Source: Planctomycetaceae bacterium (GTDB lineage Bacteria > Planctomycetota > Planctomycetia > Pirellulales > UBA1268). Taken from it: a stretch of DNA of 11,569 nt. Below are positions 6,528-11,569 of the stretch, in pieces. Each line of letters starts with the position of its first letter. Position 1 is the first letter of the stretch. The notes beneath the pieces were generated by a model. That model had not been told where the DNA came from and did not search any database. It worked only from the letters and a program-made list of their open reading frames with translations. Location of the stretch: the NCBI GenBank assembly GCA_003488325.1, contig DNLZ01000068.1, forward strand, positions 2,547 to 14,115, given 5' to 3'. The translations under genes were made by a program, and so were the position numbers.

Positions 6528-9500
6528 TTACGGCCCGGCCGCGGCCCGCAGGAAGGCGACGAGGTCGGGCAGGGCGTCCTCCGGCACCTGATCGGCCATG
6601 TTGCCCGGCATCGGTGAGAGGGGCGTGACGGCGAGCTCCTCGATCGAGGCGCGCGGCACCCGCACCTCGCGTCCGCCGGCATCCACCAGCACGATGTCGG
6701 CGGCCTCGTCCCTCACCCTCAAGCCGGACACGACGCGTCCATCGACGAGCGTGACCACGGTCGTCCGAAACGCCTCGTCGACGTTGCGGTTGGGATCGAG
6801 GATGTCCTCGAGGAGCCGCGCCGGGCCGCGCTGGGCGACCCCTTCGAGCTGCGGGGCGACGAGGCCGCCGACACCGCCGTGGCGGTGGCAGGCGCCGCAC
6901 TTCTCCTTGAAGAGCGCGCCGCCCGACGCGGCCGACCCGGCCCCGGCTGCGATCCGCTGCGTCACGCGATCGATGAGCCCGCGGATGCGCTCGTCGGGCG
7001 AGGCGAGGCCGGCGGTGAGCCTGGCGATCAGGGCGTCGGCATCGCCGAGGCCCACGTCCCGCACGCGGCGGGCGACCTGCGGATCCTGCAGGATGCGGGC
7101 CGACACGCTCCCCCGCTCGACGAGCGCGACGAGTGCCTCGGCGGCCGCGCGATCGACCAGGGACTCGAGCGCCAGTGCCTGCTGCTCGGAGGCCGGTGCG
7201 GTCGAGAGCGCCAGCGCGACCGCCGCGCGGGCCGGTGGCAGGTCGAGCACCGCGAGCTGCCGCACGAAGGCGGCCCGCACGGCCAGCGCCTCTCCATGGT
7301 CCGCGCCCGCGGCCACGAGCGCCGCGACGGCGGCCTCACGATCGAGGGCGAGCGCCGTGGCCGCCGCCTCACGCCGCACCTCCACCGGCCGAGACGCGTC
7401 GCCCACGACGCCGAGCACGAAGCCGCCCGCATCCCGGATGGTGAGCCGCCCCGCCGCGGTCACGACGGTCTGCATGACCGCGTCGGATGGACGGGTCGCC
7501 GCGGGCAGCGAGGCGACCGTCGTGACCAGCCAGTGGGCCCAATCCGCCACGACGCCCTCGTCGGTGGGCGGGTGGCCCGACTCGCGACGCCCGTCGAGCA
7601 GCGCCCGGATCACCGCGGCGCTCGCGTCGACGTCGTCTCCACATGTCGTCCGCGCGAGGGTCGCTGCCTCCTCGACGAGCGCGTCGTCGCCGTGGCGGGC
7701 CGCGCTCTGGCACAGCCGCTCGTGCATCGTGGCGGCTGGATGGGCCTGGCGGGCAAGCCCGAGGGCAAAACGCACACACGTGGGCCCCGGCAGGTCGGCC
7801 ACGATGTCGAGGAGATTTCCGAGGTCGTCGGCTGCGACGGGGATCGCGGCGAGGGTCTCCGCGTCGGCCGATGCCAGCGACGCGGCGATCGCGCGGCGCA
7901 GGGCGTGGGCCAGCTGGACGTCGTCGGGGGCTGCCGCGCGCACGGCCGCGAGCAGGTCTGGCAGCGCGTCGAGAGACGCTCGCGCTCCGAGTGCCTCGGC
8001 CGCCGCGCGGCGCACGAAGGGGTCTTGGTCGGCAAGCCCGGTCCGGAGCAGCCTCGCATGGGCCGGCTCCTGCGACGGGAGGGCCTCCACCGCCTTCACG
8101 AGATGGACGCGCACGACGCGCGCGTCGTCGGCCGCCGCCGCGGCGATCGTCTCCCCGTCGAGTTGGCCGAGGAGGCCGAGCGCCCGGAGGGACCGGGCGC
8201 GGCGATGGTCGCCGGCGACCCGGGATCGCAGGTGTGCGGCGACGTCTGGATCGGCACGGCCGCGGGCGACGAGCTGGTCGAAGGCGAGCCGCCGGAGCGG
8301 TTCACCGGGGGCGTCGAGCAGGGCCGCGAGGGCTTCGGTCGAGAGCCGTGCGAGGTCTGGCAGGGCCGGCGTCGCGCCCGCCCCCGTCCAGACCACACGC
8401 CAGATCCGTCCACGCTCGCGGTCGCGTCGCGGGTGCTGGAGGTCCACCTCGTAGTGCCCGATGATGCAGTTGTAGAAGTCGGCCACGTAGAGGGCGCCGT
8501 CGGGGCCGAAGGCGAGATCGACCGGACGGAACCACCAGTCGTCACAGGCCAGGAAGGCCTCCGGTTTCTCGACCCAGGGCGACGAGCCGCGCCACGTGAC
8601 CGGATCGCGATGGACGACGTTGGTGACGACGTTGCCGACGAACACCGAGCCCTGCCAGGCGGGCGGCATCCGCTCGGTGTCGCAGATCGCGACGGCGCAG
8701 ATGCCCGTCGAGCCATGACCGTCGGCCGTGGTCTCCGGTGCGACGCCGAGGCCGTCGTCGTAATCGCCGTTGCGCGGTGCCCAGGTGGGCGTGAGGTAGC
8801 GGCCGCCGCGGAGGAGCATCGTCAACGGGCGGGAGTGGCAGTCGGCATTGAAGCGGTTGCCGAGCGCATCGATGTCCATGCCGAATGGATTCACCTGGCC
8901 CCACGACACCTGCTCGATGGCCGAGCCATCGGGGCGGAAGCGGTAGCCGTTGCCCGACCGCAGCTCGAGCACGACGGGCCCCTCACCGCGGAGCTTCACG
9001 CTCGAGTGGTTGCGGAAGCCATGATTGGCATAGACCCAGCCGTCGGCGGCGAGGCGGAAGGCGTTCTGGTTGCCGTGCGTGTCGTCACAGGCGAAGGGGC
9101 CGTAGAGCACCTCCCGGCGGTCGCACCGGCCGTCGCCGTCGGTGTCGGTGAGCTTCCAGATGTGCGGGATCGACCACACGATCACCTGTTGACCACGTCC
9201 GGCGGGGTCCGGGCATGGCAGGGGCAGGACGCCGATCGGGATATTGAGGCCGTCGGCGAAGCGGGTCGCCGTGCGCGCCAGACCGTCGGGGCCGAAGTCG
9301 CCGAGCACGGTGAGCGCATCGCGCGGCGTCGTGTCGGCTGCGGCCGCGAAGGGGTATTCGACCGAGTGCGTGACCCACAGCCGCCCCCGCGGGTCGAACG
9401 CCATGTTCATCGGCTTCTGGATCGTCGGCTCCGAGGCCACGAGCTGGATCTCGAACCCGGGTGGCAGCCGGAACGCCGCCCGCTGCTCGTGCGGCGGGAG

Positions 9501-9599
9501 TGGGTCGCTCTCGACGACGGCGGGGGCCGCCACCGCACCGGCCGCCGGCAGCGCGAGCAACGCGGCGAGGGTCAGGCGGAATCGTGTGATGCTCGACAT
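6528..9599 (-). CDS. PVC-type haem-binding CxxCH protein: dehydrogenase-like propeller, HEAT repeats, cytochrome c domain
   Basis: A 1023-residue exported protein. The start at 9599 gives a clean Sec signal peptide (about 1-25, LTLAALLALPAAGAVAA); ATGs at 9617 and 9653 also fit, and the frame is open to 9818, inside the previous gene. Residues about 43-405 form the PVC 'membrane-bound dehydrogenase' domain, related to soluble glucose dehydrogenase-type beta-propellers, with MAFDPRGRLWV, NPFGMDID and VDLAFGPDGALYVADFYN strands. An EF-hand-like loop DTDGDG sits at 152-157. An Ala/Leu/Asp-rich helical region (about 410-880) looks like degenerate HEAT repeats. The C-terminal haem domain has C901-G-A-C904-H905 and a plausible Met ligand at M997 or M1001 (PMPGNM). 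Role: presumed oxidation of an extracytoplasmic substrate with electrons passed to haem c; the substrate is unknown. It lies 74 bp after the Tat-exported TIM barrel on the same strand. Confidence 0.92.
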   Translation of the reverse strand: MSSITRFRLTLAALLALPAAGAVAAPAVVESDPLPPHEQRAAFRLPPGFEIQLVASEPTIQKPMNMAFDPRGRLWVTHSVEYPFAAAADTTPRDALTVLGDFGPDGLARTATRFADGLNIPIGVLPLPCPDPAGRGQQVIVWSIPHIWKLTDTDGDGRCDRREVLYGPFACDDTHGNQNAFRLAADGWVYANHGFRNHSSVKLRGEGPVVLELRSGNGYRFRPDGSAIEQVSWGQVNPFGMDIDALGNRFNADCHSRPLTMLLRGGRYLTPTWAPRNGDYDDGLGVAPETTADGHGSTGICAVAICDTERMPPAWQGSVFVGNVVTNVVHRDPVTWRGSSPWVEKPEAFLACDDWWFRPVDLAFGPDGALYVADFYNCIIGHYEVDLQHPRRDRERGRIWRVVWTGAGATPALPDLARLSTEALAALLDAPGEPLRRLAFDQLVARGRADPDVAAHLRSRVAGDHRRARSLRALGLLGQLDGETIAAAAADDARVVRVHLVKAVEALPSQEPAHARLLRTGLADQDPFVRRAAAEALGARASLDALPDLLAAVRAAAPDDVQLAHALRRAIAASLASADAETLAAIPVAADDLGNLLDIVADLPGPTCVRFALGLARQAHPAATMHERLCQSAARHGDDALVEEAATLARTTCGDDVDASAAVIRALLDGRRESGHPPTDEGVVADWAHWLVTTVASLPAATRPSDAVMQTVVTAAGRLTIRDAGGFVLGVVGDASRPVEVRREAAATALALDREAAVAALVAAGADHGEALAVRAAFVRQLAVLDLPPARAAVALALSTAPASEQQALALESLVDRAAAEALVALVERGSVSARILQDPQVARRVRDVGLGDADALIARLTAGLASPDERIRGLIDRVTQRIAAGAGSAASGGALFKEKCGACHRHGGVGGLVAPQLEGVAQRGPARLLEDILDPNRNVDEAFRTTVVTLVDGRVVSGLRVRDEAADIVLVDAGGREVRVPRASIEELAVTPLSPMPGNMADQVPEDALPDLVAFLRAAAGP

Positions 9600-9673
9600 G
9601 CTCGGCACGCCCTGCATGGTGAGGTAGCCCCCGAGACCGTTGTCTCCGGCCATCCACGGCCGCACCGCCCCGC

Positions 9674-10555
9674 TCACGATGTGAGGCGGTCGAAGATCCG
9701 ACGATTCTCCTCCATCGCCGACGGAATGTCGTCCGGCACGGAGCCGTCCTCGAGCAGGCACCACCCGGTGAATCCCGGTGCCGAGCAGCCGGTGAGCCTG
9801 GGAAAGAGCCTCTCCCACGGGTAGGCGACCCTGCCCGGACGAAGGTCATGGATGTGCACCGTGCCCATCCACGGCGCGAGGGAATCGAAGTTGGCCTCGA
9901 ACCCCGCGCCGGTGAGGTCGGTCGGGTTGCAGTTCCAGCAGACGACCACGTGCGGATGATCGGCGACCTCCATGATCGTGCGCATGTGGGGGATCTCCTG
10001 CGTGCCCGCCCCATGCACCTCGACACGGATCTGCTGCCCAGCCTTCGCGGCATGGTCGCCGACGTCGCGAAGCGCGCGGCCGATCTGGTCGAGCGTCTTC
10101 TCGACCGGCACGTCCTTGGGCAGCCCGTTCGGCCGCACCTTCACCCCGCTCCCACCGAGTTCGGCACAGAGATCGATGAAGGCCTTCGTCTCGTCGATGT
10201 TGCGACGCACCACGGCCGGGTCGGGCGAGTGGTACTCGCAGGCGCTGCCGAGGCCCACGAGTTTCACCGGGCTGTCCGCGAGCCGCCGCCGCGCCTCGGC
10301 CCGCGCGTCGGCACCCATGCCCGGCTCCACGCCATGGGCATGGGTGCTGCGGAGTTCCACGCCCGTGAAGCCGGTCCGCTCGCAGACGGCGAGCAGATCG
10401 GGCAGCGACATCGCCTTGCCCCATTGGTACGTGACGAGCCCGAGCCGGAGCCGCGGCGCGGCGGCGACTGCGACGGGCACGACGCCCGACATCGCGGTGG
10501 CCGCCGCAGCGGCGAGAAAGCGTCGCCGGCCGGCGGACGTGTCGTCTGGAATCAT
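9674..10555 (-). CDS. sugar phosphate isomerase/epimerase-type TIM barrel, Tat-exported
   Basis: A 293-residue protein of the xylose isomerase-like TIM barrel superfamily. It begins with a Tat-like signal: R10-R11-R12-F13-L14 and a hydrophobic Ala-rich stretch to about residue 33. The mature barrel starts with LGLVTYQWG. Metal-site candidates are E179 (VEVHG), H234 (VHIHD) and E269 (LLEDG). At the position where many relatives have Asp there is N208 in CWNCN. Export of a metal-dependent isomerase-like protein means its substrate is probably a free or oxidised sugar or glycoside in the periplasm, not a phosphate ester; that is inference. The ATG at 10555 follows GGAG by nine bases and leaves the whole Tat signal intact. 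It sits 54 bp after fumarase and 74 bp before the PVC-type haem protein, a placement consistent with joint expression. It is clearly distinct from the cytoplasmic TIM barrel at 1384-2295. Confidence 0.92.
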   Translation of the reverse strand: MIPDDTSAGRRRFLAAAAATAMSGVVPVAVAAAPRLRLGLVTYQWGKAMSLPDLLAVCERTGFTGVELRSTHAHGVEPGMGADARAEARRRLADSPVKLVGLGSACEYHSPDPAVVRRNIDETKAFIDLCAELGGSGVKVRPNGLPKDVPVEKTLDQIGRALRDVGDHAAKAGQQIRVEVHGAGTQEIPHMRTIMEVADHPHVVVCWNCNPTDLTGAGFEANFDSLAPWMGTVHIHDLRPGRVAYPWERLFPRLTGCSAPGFTGWCLLEDGSVPDDIPSAMEENRRIFDRLTS

Positions 10556-10609
10556 CGTGAGGTGCTCCGGGGTCTGGGTGGGTGTCGGACGGAGTCGGGG
10601 GGACGTCGC

Positions 10610-11569
10610 TCAGCCGGCCAGAGGCCGCGTCATCTCCACCGGCACGACCCAGCGGTCGTACTCCTCGGGTGTCACGAATCCGAGGGCGACCGCCGCCTCC
10701 TTGAGACTCGTGCCGTCATGGTGCGCCTGCTTCGCGATCTTCGCCGCCTTCTCGTAGCCGATGTGGGTATTGAGCGCGGTCACGAGCATGAGCGAGTCGT
10801 CGAGATGCTGTCGGATGCGGGCGAGGTCGGGTGCGATCCCCGTCGCGCAGTGCAGCCTCATCGAATCGCATCCATCGGCGATGAGGTCGGCACTCTCGAG
10901 CACGTTGTGGATCATCACCGGCTTGTAGACGTTGAGCTGGAAGTTTCCCTGGCTGCCGGCGAAGGCCACCGTGGCGTCGTTGCCGAAGACCTGGGCACAG
11001 ACCATCGTGAGCGCCTCGCACTGCGTGGGATTCACCTTGCCGGGCATGATGGAGCTCCCCGGCTCGTTCTCGGGGATCGTGATCTCGCCGATGCCGCACC
11101 GCGGGCCGCTCGCCAGCCAGCGGATGTCGTTGGCGATCTTGAGGAGCGCCATCGCGAGCCCCCGCTCGGCGGCGCTCACCTCCACGAGCGCGTCGTGCGC
11201 CGAGAGCGCCGCGAACTTGTTCGGTGCGGACACGAAGGGATGGCCCGTCTCCCGCGCGATGTGCGATGCCGCCGTGTCACCGAACCGCGGATGGGCGTTG
11301 AGACCCGTGCCCACGGCCGTGCCGCCGATGGCGAGCTGGTAGAGACCGGGCACGGCCCGCTCGATGCCGGCGATCCGGTCGTCGAGCTGGGCCCGCCAGG
11401 CCGAGATCTCCTGGCCGAGCGTGATCGGCGTCGCATCCTGGAGGTGCGTGCGGCCGATCTTCACGACGTCGGCATGGCGCCGCTCGAGATCGGCGAACAC
11501 GTCGCGGAGCGCCCGCACCGCGGGCAGGAGCCGGTCGTGGATCACCTCGACCGCGGCGATGTGCATCGC
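10610..11569 (-). CDS. fumC: class II fumarate hydratase (5' partial)
   Basis: This is the C-terminal 319 residues of a class II fumarase, which normally has about 460-470 residues, so about 140 are missing beyond the window end. The first codons read AMHIAAVEVIH, which fits the family's TAMHIAA segment. Further landmarks are GRTHLQDATP (the Thr-His pair), the mobile catalytic loop with the superfamily signature GSSIMPGKVNP, QGNFQLNVYKP, and the C-terminal NTHIGYEKAAKIAK and GTSLKEAA blocks. It hydrates fumarate to L-malate in the TCA cycle, in the cytoplasm, as a homotetramer without an iron-sulfur cluster. The GSSIMPGKVNP signature is shared with aspartase and argininosuccinate lyase, but the overall sequence reads as fumarase; aspartase is the main alternative. 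Its stop lies 54 bp before the Tat-exported TIM barrel, with no visible terminator. Confidence 0.95.
   Translation of the reverse strand, partial: AMHIAAVEVIHDRLLPAVRALRDVFADLERRHADVVKIGRTHLQDATPITLGQEISAWRAQLDDRIAGIERAVPGLYQLAIGGTAVGTGLNAHPRFGDTAASHIARETGHPFVSAPNKFAALSAHDALVEVSAAERGLAMALLKIANDIRWLASGPRCGIGEITIPENEPGSSIMPGKVNPTQCEALTMVCAQVFGNDATVAFAGSQGNFQLNVYKPVMIHNVLESADLIADGCDSMRLHCATGIAPDLARIRQHLDDSLMLVTALNTHIGYEKAAKIAKQAHHDGTSLKEAAVALGFVTPEEYDRWVVPVEMTRPLAG

Noticed and set aside
3525..6617. Long + strand frames (3525-4847 and 5268-6617) opposite the DUF1592 gene
   Set aside because: No recognisable motif or ribosome site; the - strand gene has full domain architecture.
9633..9646. Small hairpin GAGAC-CGTT-GTCTC upstream of the PVC-type gene as a terminator or attenuator
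   Set aside because: Only five base pairs, no T-run, and it lies in the short leader where no termination is expected.
6879..9824. Open + strand frame of 981 codons opposite the PVC-type haem gene, and a 618-codon frame at 6598-8454
   Set aside because: Arg/Gly/Ala/Ser-rich translations without domains, lying exactly opposite a gene with clear family motifs. They are GC-driven antisense shadows.
1..11569. tRNA, rRNA, insertion sequence or CRISPR array
   Set aside because: No repeated spacer pattern, transposase, terminal repeats or RNA gene structure was recognised by eye.

Overview
The window (11,569 bp, very GC-rich, almost fully coding) looks like the chromosome of a planctomycete (Planctomycetota, probably Pirellulales-like). 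The main evidence is three gene families typical of that phylum in one block: a PVC-type haem-binding CxxCH protein with a dehydrogenase-like propeller, a DUF1587/1592/1588/1585 cytochrome-domain protein, and its usual partner, a DUF1552 protein. The lineage is inferred from family content; no rRNA is present.

Layout. Two blocks converge at about 2.3 kb. The + strand block (1-2295) holds three translationally coupled genes: the 3' part of a HUMPS-family gene resembling 3-hexulose-6-phosphate synthase, a short-chain dehydrogenase/reductase (SDR), and a cytoplasmic sugar phosphate isomerase/epimerase-type TIM barrel. They overlap by 14 bp and 4 bp, so they are almost certainly one operon for sugar or sugar-phosphate conversion. 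The - strand block (11569 down to 2345) holds, in transcription order, a class II fumarase (5' end outside the window), a Tat-exported TIM-barrel isomerase-like protein, the PVC-type c-haem/HEAT protein (about 1023 aa), the DUF1592 cytochrome-type protein (about 860 aa) and the DUF1552 protein. Gaps are 54, 74, 243 and 43 bp.

How they may work together. Four of the five - strand products carry Sec- or Tat-type export signals, and two carry CxxCH haem c sites (three sites in all). This block therefore looks like an extracytoplasmic redox module, perhaps oxidising carbohydrate with electrons passed to c-type haem, with the exported TIM barrel acting on the same or an oxidised substrate. The + strand cassette would process the resulting sugar inside the cell. 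That link is inference; the substrate cannot be read from the sequence. No RNA gene, mobile element, CRISPR array or convincing terminator was seen. The many long frames opposite the large genes are GC-driven shadows.
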